A DNA stretch of 64,000 nucleotides. Origin: Marthasterias glacialis (Eukaryota; Echinodermata; Asteroidea; Forcipulatida; Asteriidae). Shown in pieces: positions 55,301 to 64,000 of this stretch (position 1 is its first letter; the number at the start of each line of letters is the position of its first letter). The notes under the pieces are model-generated. The model made no database searches. It worked only from the letters and a program-made list of their open reading frames with translations, and was not told the origin of the DNA. Where the stretch lies: NCBI GenBank assembly GCA_911728455.2, contig OU452231.1, positions 1,555,001-1,619,000 on the forward strand, in the 5' to 3' direction. Position numbers and translations under genes: made by a program.

Positions 55301-58193
55301 GGTAAGTCAGTTAGAAGTTTCTTTAGAATAAGTGTAGAACACACGGCCACTAAATTTTTAGAACATACTATACAAATATAACCTGTTTTGAGGGTAGACA
55401 GTCGATGTTAGCTCCCCTCGGTATTGGAAGTTGACAAGCTAGTTAGTTTGTCAACTTTTGCTATACCTCATACTTCTCTAATTCTAAATTATTGAGCTCC
55501 AGAAAACGCGATTTGACATTTACATTTGCTGCCATATTTTTATGTTTATGTATGTAGCTAGGGTGATGTTTGCACGTGTTCAAAACACCCGTGCGACATT
55601 TCAAGTGCTTCGACATTCCGAAACTGTTCGGAAATGTGTACAAACATCCACCGTTATTCAGTTTGGATTTTTCTTTTTTCATAATAAGACGTCATTCGGC
55701 GTCAAATGGTAAAGGGATAGGTTCCCTTTTTTCAATATACAGTGTAGTTTTTATAGGTTTTAATAGGAGGGCTGTTGGTAGCTAATTATTTTGTATTGCC
55801 ATTCCTCCTCAGAGTATCCTGTTCGTCAGTCTGTTTATTTGATGGCTTGGTCATTGGAGGTTTCGGTAGTGGTCATATTAGATTCTTTGACGCTATGAAA
55901 GGAATGCTAGTCTCTGAGATCTGCGCTCACGCTAAGTGGATTCACTCTATTGATATTGCACCTACTGCTGGACTGGTAAGCTTTTGTTTCAACCCTCCTA
56001 CTGCCTGACTCCTACTGCCTTTCAGTGATGAAAGGCATTCGTGCAATAAAGGTCCTAAAACAGTGACGTCATGATGACGTCATCACCCGTCGTGTGACGT
56101 CATCTTAAAGATTTTTATTTTAAATATTTGAAAATCCGTATCAAATCAGCCATAAGAGACCGTAGGTTTCTGTTTGCGGGATTGGGTAGGGATAAATTAG
56201 GTCTTCATTTTATTCCGTGTGCGTGACCTCACATGACCTCTACTTCCGGTCGAAACCGGAAGTGCCTCGTAATTCAAAAGTGGTAAAACTTATGAAGTTG
56301 CTTTCAACGGTGTTTGTGTTCGGCAAGGGTCTGCATTTAAAAATAATACCGATGACGTCATAATTTACAAGAGTGCCCTCTAGCGGCAGGTTGAAAACTG
56401 TTCAAAATGCACTTTGAGAAGATCTGTGTGGCAATGTTTGTTGTAATCGCTTCAAAATTGATACACATGATGACCATCAGGCAGCAAACATATGTTTGAA
56501 GTTTTAGGTTGATGACGTCATCAGCTGTCACGTGACATACCATTAAAGATGCACTTTTTGAAGTGGTATATCTCAAAAAGAGTTGGTCCGATCACGTTAA
56601 AACTTGGTATGTTGTTAGATACTGGTAAGTTCTTGATTATTGTGAAGTGACATCATGATGACGTCATCACGTGATTTTTTATGATTTTTTTCATTTTTTG
56701 CCCTTTGGAGTCATAAATTGCTAACGGAATATGCTATGATCAAAATTCCTTTTTAAACAGGCTCGATGGGTCATAAATGCTCTGAAAACGATTTGACGTC
56801 ATCATGACGTCATCATTTGTCAGGTTATGTTACCTTAAAGGTACAGTTTCACAATATATATACAGAATGGATTCGATCTCACAAGGCATTAATTTTTGCA
56901 TTATTAACTTCTTCATGCACACAATTTCAGACTTTCATATTAAGATGAGTATTATTTGAAAATGTTTTCGGCAAAACAGCTTGGCATTCGTTCACGAATG
57001 CAATTATGTCTAGTCTTTTCCCTGTTTTTTCACTGCTCCTTTTGCTGCTTATCTTTTTAGCTGCTGTCTACAGCAGAGGATACTTTTGTTAGGGTGTGGT
57101 CAATTGCAAAAGATGGAGACGTCACACAGGTAAGACACCAAATATCCATAACAGTCGTGGCTTGACTCATTGTTTAGAAGCGATAAGCAGTCATGAGAAT
57201 TTGTTTTAGCAGAAAGAGGAAGCTACCGTGCACAAAAAGCTTTGTAGTGTTTCTTGCTTAGCAGAAATTTGTTACCAGCCAAAATGCCATGTGATTTTTA
57301 TATCAAGTATAATTGGTACCCCGTTTTTTTTTTTTTTTGCATGTCGATAATTTGTATTAACCCTAGCAATGCCCTGTATTAAATACGTGTGATGCCAAGC
57401 ATTTTAAGCTGTATACATTCCTTTTTTTTCTGTAATTGCAAATGAAAATTATAGAAACAATAATTGCACCTAAGTTTGAAAATGACTTCCCAAAAATGTA
57501 TTTTGGTCACAACTTGAACACAGGCCATTTAAAGGTCATGTGGTGTGTTTCAATTCAAGTTCAATTTCAATTTTATTAAAAATTACAAATCGTGGCCCAA
57601 GAACCAAATTGCAAGTGACTGAACAAATCAAAGTATAAAAGTATAAAAAGTAAAAATTTACATCAAGAGACAAATAAATAATAATGTTGTGTTGTAACCA
57701 ATGTAAATGCATAAATAAATAAATGCATAAATCGATCCTGCCAATACACAGTCCAAAGACACTACTAGGGTTAAAGCAGTCTTGGTTCAAGATGCTTCCA
57801 TGTTCTTTATTTGTAAGACATTGCCAACAGAGGGCGCTTTCACACACACACATCGCTCTCACACACAAACTGCTTTCACCCACCCAGTACCATGATAGCG
57901 GTTTGTGTGGGAGAGAGTAATGTGTGTATGATAGCGCCCCCTGTTGGCGATATATTACAAATAGGAAAACAGGAGCGCCTTGAACAAGGCTAGGGATTAA
58001 AGCAATGTTACTTTGATCTTGTACCAAAAGATCTAACTTCACTCGTTTTGGTTTTCAGATTCAGTTGATGTTTGAAGAGACAGTCTCCGATACTCAGCTG
58101 ACGGGGGCTCAATTTACAAACAAGAGCGGACGGAATTTCATCCTCTCTGGCTATGACCTGAACGAAGTGGTGTGTTATAATCAAAAGATGTGA
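52344..58193 (+). CDS. WDR54: WD repeat protein WDR54, 8 coding exons
   Basis: A beta-propeller scaffold protein; the biochemical role of WDR54 is poorly defined. Coding exons: 52344-52568, 53194-53256, 53394-53460, 54252-54305, 55094-55301, 55813-55975, 57061-57129, 58059-58193 (327 aa; human 334). The N-terminus MFQKSKPVHMKGSASLLYNN matches the human arrangement; the middle has FSRGIAALHESYIAVGTSSA and QILIFNIPSRG; repeat-like segments are GHSYPISAIAGDGTIMATAD with MVWQAG, VIGGFGSGHIRFFDAMKG, and LLSTAEDTFVRVWSI; the end is FILSGYDLNEVVCYNQKM. Every junction keeps frame and has GT..AG ends. The ATG has A at -3. The stop codon lies at the first base of a small 18-bp repeat. The intron between 55975 and 57061 carries a dense run of TGACGTCA sites. 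Confidence 0.95.
54332..54500 (+). mobile_element. tRNA-derived SINE fragment, copy 5
   Basis: GTCGTGGCCGAGCAGTCTAG and ATTCGAATCCCGGTCATGAC represent the A- and B-box regions. The body is truncated soon after CAAGGCACTTATCC. It lies in WDR54 intron 4, just after exon 54252-54305. Confidence 0.8.
54820..54862 (+). other. GAGAAAGACTCTGCT...GGGTCGAAAC motif
   Basis: CCTTTGAGAAAGACTCTGCT followed by AGGGTCGAAACATGAAGCC can form a short stem GACTC/GGGTC closed before GAAAC. Close relatives are at 51671-51724 (+), 28081-28120 (-) and 18933-18970 (-). The shape recalls the stem II-GAAA part of hammerhead-like motifs in retroelements, but the upstream core is not canonical. Confidence 0.4.
56020..56830. 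repeat. Dispersed repeat with eight perfect TGACGTCA octamers
   Basis: Perfect TGACGTCA starts at 56064, 56075, 56095, 56353, 56513, 56659, 56794 and 56805, mostly within GATGACGTCATCA. The surrounding sequence, with phrases like TCAAAACTTGG-type and CATTTTTTGCC, resembles 63590-63760, so this is probably one or more copies of a dispersed element in WDR54 intron 6 and not a dedicated CREB enhancer. Confidence 0.75.
57770..57990. repeat. Imperfect inverted repeat with CA-rich interior
   Basis: The left side has AGTCTTGGTTCAAG, GCCAACAGAGGGCGCTTTCA and CACACACAAACTGCTTTC; the right side has the inverse, GGTTTGTGTGGGAGAGAG, ATAGCGCCCCCTGTTGGC and CTTGAACAAGGCT. The arms pair imperfectly over roughly 100 bp. 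It lies in the last WDR54 intron and explains the long open frame on the reverse strand there. Confidence 0.7.
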
Positions 58194-58259
58194 TGGGGAC
58201 CATGGAAAGGATGGGAACCATGGAAAGGATGGGGACCATGGAAAGGTTGGGGACCATGT
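58191..58259. repeat. 18-bp repeat beginning at the WDR54 stop codon
   Basis: Units of the form TGGGGACCATGGAAAGGA are repeated about 3.7 times starting at the stop codon TGA. The last codons (CAA AAG ATG) are outside the repeat. Slippage could therefore move or remove the stop without touching the propeller. Confidence 0.85.
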
Positions 58260-58825
58260 AAGCTGTTGACCAATGAGCTCAGTTTTTTTTCAGATAGTGG
58301 GACAGCGTTGTTTTTTTTATGTTATTGATCTTGCTTTTGTTGATAAACAAACCGCACTGGTTGGCATGGACGGCCAAATGTTAGGAAAACAATCTTGTTG
58401 ACAGACGTGACCAAATTCAAAATTTTTGCAAACTGTCAAATTACAGAAAAAAACATAGCATTATTGGTTTGTTTATTTCCAACAAATTCAACACTATTTT
58501 TGAATATTTGTGTACTATTTTTACAAACTGTGATTCTCTGTTTTTTTCTTTGCATTGATGGCTCCCCGTAGTTTCTCTAACCTTGGTTTGCAAAAACTCA
58601 GGCTGTGACGTTGCAAAAGAAAGGTCTATTTAACCCAGATTCCATCAGGTTTGTTCAAAGTACCAGGGTTTTCCTGCTCTAAAGAAGTCCACCAGGGTGT
58701 GATCATTTAACCATCAAATCTATCGTGTATGTAGTAGGCCTTGTGTTTCCCCTGCCGTATAAAACCTCATGCGGCAAACCTAGCTACATTTAGTGACCAA
58801 CTCGTTCATTTGATGTCAATATAAT

Positions 58826-59229
58826 AACAATAATAGTGTACATTTATAATGCGCCATGTCTGTCATAAATGTCACTCCTGGCGCCGAATTATCAAATCTG
58901 GTGGAGATTGTTACAAATGATTTTATGAGACGAAGCAACCATGATACAACACCTTGAAAGGGATACAAGGTGAGGTGGCGCATATTGCTGCCAGACCATG
59001 CTAGAAACACAGGGGCAAACCCCTTTATAAGTGCAGTGGGTTCTTTTACGTGCATTACACAACACACAGGGACCAACGGCTTTATGTCCCATCCGAAGGA
59101 CGAAGCAGTAATGGTTAAGTGTCTTGCTTAAGGACACAAGTGTCACAACTGGGACTCGAACCAACACTCTGCTGATCAGAAACACCAGAGCTCGAGTCCA
59201 GTGCTCTTAACCCCTCGGCCACGACACGC
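58826..59229 (-). mobile_element. tRNA-derived SINE, copy 6, near full length
   Basis: On the reverse strand it begins GTGTCGTGGCCGAGGGGTTA, with the B-box-like GGTTCGAGTCCCAG, then CTTAAGCAAGACACTTAACC and CCTTCGGATGGGACATAAAG. The 3' portion reaches GGCGCCAGGAGTGACATTTA-type sequence and ends in a TTATTATTGTTATTATATTG tail. Confidence 0.85.
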
Positions 59230-59721
59230 CACACCTCGCTGTGCAGATGTACCATAAAGAAAACCAATCGCAACTTTATCACTTCATGTAAATTTCAAGC
59301 TTTTTTTCCTTGATCTCTATGAATCAAGTACTCGCAACAGACCAATCCATTGAGCCCGCCCCCTTACATTTTGACCAATCAAAAATGTGAACATGTGCGC
59401 ATGTACTCATAGAACCATGAATGAACTTTAAAAAAATAAGGTCATGTGGTGGGCAGTGACAGGCAACATTAACTTGTCGACCTTTTCCCATGATGCACTG
59501 TGAAAACGCCCGCGTAAGTTGCTCAGTGTAACAACATGCAATATTTTGTCAAAGTGGGTGATCAAAAAATTCCAACTTGCTTCAATTTGAGAAGTAGCTT
59601 AGGATCAAGTAAAAAAGCATAAATTAAAATTACTTTGTCAGTGCCTTCAATGTTTTCTATCCACGTAGCAAGAAGTTTCCTCTGAAATGAAACAATTTCT
59701 TTCAGCTTGAATATTAACTTT

Positions 59722-59898
59722 TATTAATAAATACCTAGGACAGTTTGTGGATTCTGATTGGTCAAAACGTGATCATGTGGGGGTGTATTAACGGCGATAT
59801 AAAGACCGGCTAACAAAACAAGAAGGTATCGCCGAGAAAGAAAAGTTACAAAATGGACGATTTTAGCCGTTTATTTCGTTAAAAAGGTATTTATTAAT
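59722..59898. mobile_element. Possible TIR element next to the large hairpin
   Basis: ATTAATAAATACCT at the left is matched in inverse by AGGTATTTATTAAT at 59885-59898, about 165 bp apart, with a non-coding interior. The right end touches the 165-bp hairpin directly, so the two may have a nested or shared origin. Confidence 0.5.
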
Positions 59899-60063
59899 GG
59901 GAATAACAGTGCGAGGACCCGGTATTCACTGCTTGGTAATGACCTTGGGTGGTGGCTGGCCGCTGTTAACGACTGCGCCACCAGCTTGGTCGTTAACAGC
60001 GGCCAGCCACCACCCAAGGTCATTACCAAGCAGTGAAGACCGGGTCCTCGCACTGTTATTCCC
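59899..60063. mobile_element. 165-bp near-perfect hairpin with 75-bp arms
   Basis: The left arm starts GGGAATAACAGTGCGAGGAC and the right arm ends GTCCTCGCACTGTTATTCCC. The arms are 75 bp each and, by eye, differ at one position (GGTATTCACTG against CAGTGAAGACC in inverse); the loop is about 15 nt (TGCGCCACCAGCTTG). Both strands show the same open frame because of the symmetry, which is not evidence of coding. It starts with GGG like the GGGAGAC hairpins but has a different stem. Confidence 0.9.
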
Positions 60064-61493
60064 TAAATCAAACTATTTTGTCACGATGACAGGTGACCAT
60101 TACGTTTGGTTTACAAGTTTGAAGTATTAGTGTCAACTGTAAAATTATATATTTTGTGAAAAACCCACAAACTTGAATGTATTAATAGATGTAACAGTAG
60201 TAACTCCATCATGGAAAAAGATTTGTATTACTTTTATTTTTACCCTTGCACCGTTGTGTGATAAGCACAGCATACTTAGTGCTGTACGAGAGCTTGTAGA
60301 TTTTTTTCTTCTGGAGAACTTGATGTTAAGGGTAAAAAGAAAAAAAGAGTAACTTAAATGTAGTCTTTTTAGTCTGTTTGAAAATTTATCCGTCGTTATT
60401 CAGTATTGTATTCACTAGTTTTCAAAGCTATATTTATATTGTAAATATTATTGTATTTGTGACAGTACTTGTTTTATGTTTGACTCTAGTGTAGTGTATA
60501 AATAGTAACTTTGAAATATTGTGTTAGAAACAAAACAAGAACAAATTTACCAGAAAGGATATGTTGTTTTTTAAGGTTTTTTTTAATGGAAACAAAGATA
60601 CTATTAGTAGTTAATCTTTATTTTACAATAGCGATGACAATGACGTTGTTCAAAAATTACATTTACAAAGAAACTATATCCTTAAAATAGGGTGAATTAT
60701 TTTGAAGTGAAACCACAAAATGTGCAATTATTTCACTAAAACTCCGTCCAAATTAGATGATATCGCTAAACTGAAACGTGTTTCCAAAGAAAGGTGAACA
60801 AACGGTCAATATAAAGATGATGCCACTTTACATGACTTGAAACGTGACCTTGTAAAATGTCCAGGCATTCCCTAGTCTAATCTTGTGCTTGGTCCGTAAT
60901 ATACTTTAATATTGAGATCTTGAAACATGCATCCCCGTGTACCATTGAGTTGCCGAACCCAGAACCCAGTTTTAGGGCAGAGTTGATTGGCACATTACTG
61001 GCAAGCGAGGGTGCACAATGACATGCTATCAAAATCAAAGCTGCATGACAGACTTGAAACGGATTTAGACAAACAAGAATGAAAGTCCGACTTGGGTCAA
61101 GTCTAGTCATTTCCTTGTAGGCAAACCTCCCTAGTAGTTTCTACGAGAGAATTTTGTTTTAAATTTCCCTGTGTATTCACTCCATAGCATAAAGTATTGT
61201 AAAATATTTAAGATGTGCCAACTTACTTCACCTAAAGAAAAAGAAAAAAAAACAGAAATAGATACAAATTTTACACTGGCTGATATCACTCAATTCGGGA
61301 CCAACTATTTGGAAAAAGACCTCTGCAATATTGGGTTTTTAGTCTTACTGCTGTACAAGTCTTTTTTCAAGTCGCAGTAGACTAGTAGAAATAATGTTAG
61401 TTTGAAAACTTTCTTAGGACTTTCCCGTAGACTTTCTTTATGTTTTCATCACCTTAAAAGTCTTTAATTTCATTGGTAACTTTAGATTATTTT

Positions 61494-61731
61494 ATTGACC
61501 CCTTTTCACCAAATAATGTAAGATTTATTGACCCCTTTCACCAACGTCACATGCAGCAACTCCTACCACCCTCAACATTGTGGGAGACAACTCGTCAACC
61601 ATAAATGCCGCGTCGCCTAGAATGCGCACCACACTGTAAGAACAATGGTATAACAAAAACAGACATTGACTCCCACAATGGCACAGCCCAGATTATTGTG
61701 ATGATGACGTCAGGTGAATTGGGTCAATAGG
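61494..61731. mobile_element. TIR-like element, TATTGACCCC ends
   Basis: TTATTGACCCCTTTTCACC at the left and GGTGAATTGGGTCAATAG at the right are roughly inverse. The right half (GATTATTGTGATGATGACGT then CAGGTGAATTGGGTCAAT) is repeated at about 4513-4550, and TATTGACCCCTTGCA occurs at 3604, so a related, longer element may span 3604-4550. Confidence 0.6.
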
Positions 61732-62908
61732 CAAAATACCTTTCTGTATAAATCTTTCATTTGGTTATTAGTGTAAAAGAAACAGACCAACTGAAAATGT
61801 TTCAGGAATGCATTCCACATTGTTTACAATAAATGTCATAGTACAGAAAAAAAATGTCCGTTGAACTCTTCATCAATACTATATGCAGTTAACATTAATT
61901 TTCTTATTCTACAGGCATGCAACTTCTCCGCTGAACAGCTGATTTCCTTTTTTTCTTCTTTTCCCCCCAAAAAACAAAGTTGCATGTCTGATTCTAAGAA
62001 TTAAATAAACAATGAAAGTGTCTGCTGCCCTCAAAGTCTCCAATGAATTCAACCAAAACTTGATAAAAATAGCCTCTGTACAAAAAACCAAACAACTTCA
62101 CAAAATTTATGTCATCATATTATTAAATGGACCCTAAATTATTTTACATATCTTTATTTACCATGGAGCTGTGAAACAATTTCCCATTTAAAAAAAATGA
62201 CATCTCACTTTTTACACAGCTTCACACTCACAGGAATGTCATAACTTCAATTCAATTGTTTTCCAATGTCGCTTTCAAATATTTTGCAAGACTTTATTTT
62301 AGTCAGAGACCTTTACTGAAAGAACCCTGATAATACATGTCATCAAGACTGGTCAGCAGACTTTCACTCAAATGCTTCTCAGCAGTAAATAAAAACAAGG
62401 CATGGGGCACAGTGAATGGACTAGGTACATCTCGCCGTTCCAACTTCACCACCCAAAAAGAGCAACAAAAAAAGAGACTTGCTCTATCCCTCTGACCATT
62501 TTAAACCAAACAATTTGTCTGTCTTGTTTTCAATGGACAGGGCATTTTAATCACACAGCAGAAGGACTAAAGGGAAAGTCTACTATTTACACACTGCAGT
62601 CAGATATTTCAAAGTCACCCAATTTACACAGGTCATCCCATGATGTACAACTATTCATCGCAAAAACTGCAATTTATATCTATTGTCTTGACTGCACAGC
62701 AATGTGTGTGTGGCTCCAACAGCGCCCTCACATGTCTCCACAAAAAATGTTCGCAGCGTCTACTCGTATGCACTCATCACTGTCTTCACAACTAGAACTG
62801 CCGGTACCCGATACTTTAATCTTTTGAATGCATTCTAGATGCACATGACAATAGCACCCTCACATGACCATAGCGCCCTCACATGACACCACAAAACACG
62901 CGCAGTAC

Positions 62909-63172
62909 CTACTCCTCGTCTGAACTGTCCTCATCGCTGTCGTCACTGCTAGAATCTCGGGCTTCCCTGATCTCAATGCTGAACTTGTACTCTTGATCAC
63001 AACCCATGTATGCGTCGCTCATGTAGTAGATGGTGTAGTTGTGGACGCCAGGGGACGGGGCTACAAAGTCTAGCTTGACCTTGGCCTTGTGCTGGAGGGT
63101 CAAACGCTTGATGGAGATCAGACTGTTGGTCTTTGTGTCACCGATGACCACCCACCAACCTTCCTCACGTTT
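62909..63172 (-). CDS. SNRNP200: SNRNP200 (Brr2) C-terminal exon, partial gene
   Basis: SNRNP200 is the U5 snRNP DExH helicase that unwinds U4/U6 during spliceosome activation. Only the last coding exon (87 codons plus TAG) lies here; the upstream exons are beyond the right edge. It reads [20 protein letters not shown], then [20 protein letters not shown] and [17 protein letters not shown], which is the end of the second Sec63 module's FN3/C2-like domain and agrees closely with the vertebrate protein. The tail is acidic and Ser-rich ([15 protein letters not shown]), longer than the short vertebrate TDSDSD ending, with several casein kinase 2-type sites. The acceptor is TTATCTGTAG|AAACGT, phase 0. 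No upstream exon lies in the remaining 830 bp. Confidence 0.95.
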   Translation of the reverse strand, partial: KREEGWWVVIGDTKTNSLISIKRLTLQHKAKVKLDFVAPSPGVHNYTIYYMSDAYMGCDQEYKFSIEIREARDSSSDDSDEDSSDEE

Positions 63173-64000
63173 CTACAGATAAACAGCCAAAAATAAAGTT
63201 AATTCTAATAAAAGGGATGTCTTGAATAGCACAGAAAATTGTAAAAATATTGCAACTTGCGGCAAAATTAAACAGACCTTAAAGTATTTTTTTACGTAAA
63301 AGAATGTCATAAAATAAATTAATAAATAAAAACAACAACAAAACTACAACAGACATAAACATATTTTTCAAATTACAAATTTCAGAAAAAATTCTGAATG
63401 AAATGAAGACACATGAAAAAACCCATATAAATTACACATAACAAATAATATTTTTAACCCTATCAGGACCGGGCTTTTTTTGGTTGTACGGGGACCGGGG
63501 GGGGGGGGGGGGGTGCACATAGTGCCCCCCCTCCGTATTTTCCAAAGTGTTCGACCGATTTTGATGAAACTTGCCACAAATGTTCATTTCACCGAGTTCT
63601 ACATGATGACGTCACAAAATTTCAAAAAACTGTCACTAGAGGGCGTTTTTGACTGATTTTTTCCCATTTTTGGTCAAAAATCGTGTTTTTGCCATAACTT
63701 CTGTATATTTTGTCCGAATGTTTTGAAACTTGGCAAACTTGTACATTTTAACAAGATAAATATAATTTGAACCTAATTTAGTCACTGGATTTATCTTTAG
63801 GGGGCATAATAATTCATTAATTTATCCCATTTTCGGGAAAAAATGTTTTTTTGCGTTTTTTTCACTTAACAATCAAAATGCCGCCGCCAAGGGCCCAGGG
63901 AGAAATAATAAGGTTTGATTGACAAATCTGAACATTTTTTGGGTCTGAAAAGTAATAAATTAGCAGGTTGAAAATGTTCCATTGTTAAAAAACTTGATAT
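63173..64000. other. SNRNP200 intron with dispersed repeat
   Basis: This is intronic on the SNRNP200 model. It contains a G-run near 63498-63512 next to a short C-run, and from about 63440 a repeat with GATGACGTCACAAAATTTC, CTAGAGGGCG and GCCATAACTTCTGTATATTT, related in style to the TGACGTCA-rich block in WDR54. No exon is seen. Confidence 0.55.

Larger units (their letters stand above)
58194..62908. other. Intergenic: WDR54 3' side to SNRNP200 3' side
   Basis: No exon set was found. The region holds an antisense SINE (58826-59229), a nested inverted-repeat structure (59722-60063), AT-rich sequence (60.1-61.5 kb), a TIR-like element (about 61494-61731, ends TATTGACCCC and GGGTCAATAG) and a candidate reverse-strand AATAAA at 62293-62298, about 610 bp after the SNRNP200 stop. 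Confidence 0.55.

Noticed and set aside
56064..56812. Dedicated CREB-responsive enhancer
   Set aside because: Site density is striking, but related TGACGTCA-containing sequence at about 63600 suggests a dispersed repeat. Kept only as a finding, not annotated as regulatory.
57536..58042. 168-codon open frame on the reverse strand
   Set aside because: Most of it lies in an imperfect inverted repeat with CA-rich arms inside the last WDR54 intron. The peptide has no recognisable domain.
59871..60130. Matching open frames on both strands encoding nearly the same peptide
   Set aside because: The symmetry of the 165-bp hairpin forces both strands to read alike, so this is not coding evidence.

Overview
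This window is eukaryotic nuclear DNA: coding exons are short, separated by long AT-rich introns with GT..AG boundaries, and the spacers are full of SINEs, fold-back elements and minisatellites. The five recognisable proteins all read as deuterostome orthologues. I infer a marine invertebrate, most likely an echinoderm (possibly a sea star); the species cannot be fixed from this window.

Layout. 1-7.3 kb: no convincing gene; old low-copy duplications, a tRNA-derived SINE and fold-back repeats. 7.3-9.9 kb (+): a three-exon candidate for a small, cysteine-free, basic secreted peptide that I do not recognise. 9.9-17.0 kb: repeats, including a 124-bp hairpin element, a cluster of fold-back MITEs and an 18-bp Pro/Glu/Lys/Ser-type minisatellite. 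17.1-29.1 kb (-): complete CDC25 phosphatase, 12 coding exons, 581 aa predicted. 29.1-31.0 kb: divergent intergenic region with a perfect E2F palindrome close to the next start. 31.0-37.1 kb (+): complete SLBP (histone stem-loop binding protein), 6 coding exons, 470 aa. 37.1-42.5 kb: SLBP 3' side and intergenic repeats. 42.5-50.5 kb (-): ZDHHC16 palmitoyltransferase, 7 coding exons, about 353 aa. 50.6-52.3 kb: second divergent intergenic region. 52.3-58.2 kb (+): complete WDR54, 8 coding exons, 327 aa. 58.2-62.9 kb: intergenic, with a near-perfect 75-bp-arm hairpin. 62.9-63.2 kb (-): last coding exon of SNRNP200 (Brr2), whose remainder lies beyond the window. 63.2-64 kb: its intron and a dispersed repeat.

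The genes form two head-to-head pairs, CDC25/SLBP and ZDHHC16/WDR54. CDC25 activates cyclin-dependent kinases; SLBP, whose human counterpart is degraded after CDK/cyclin phosphorylation, controls S-phase histone mRNA. A shared cell-cycle-regulated promoter region between them is therefore plausible, and the E2F site supports it.

No multi-gene novel system is evident. The most interesting unexplained signals are a family of hairpin elements that repeatedly sit between AT dinucleotides (two nested in the same position of a fold-back MITE), a recent 306-bp duplication that copies a ZDHHC16 splice acceptor, SINEs in inverted orientation around the SLBP exon carrying TPNK, and the orphan secreted peptide. 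All exon models were made by eye from splice sites, reading frame and family resemblance; no transcript data were available.
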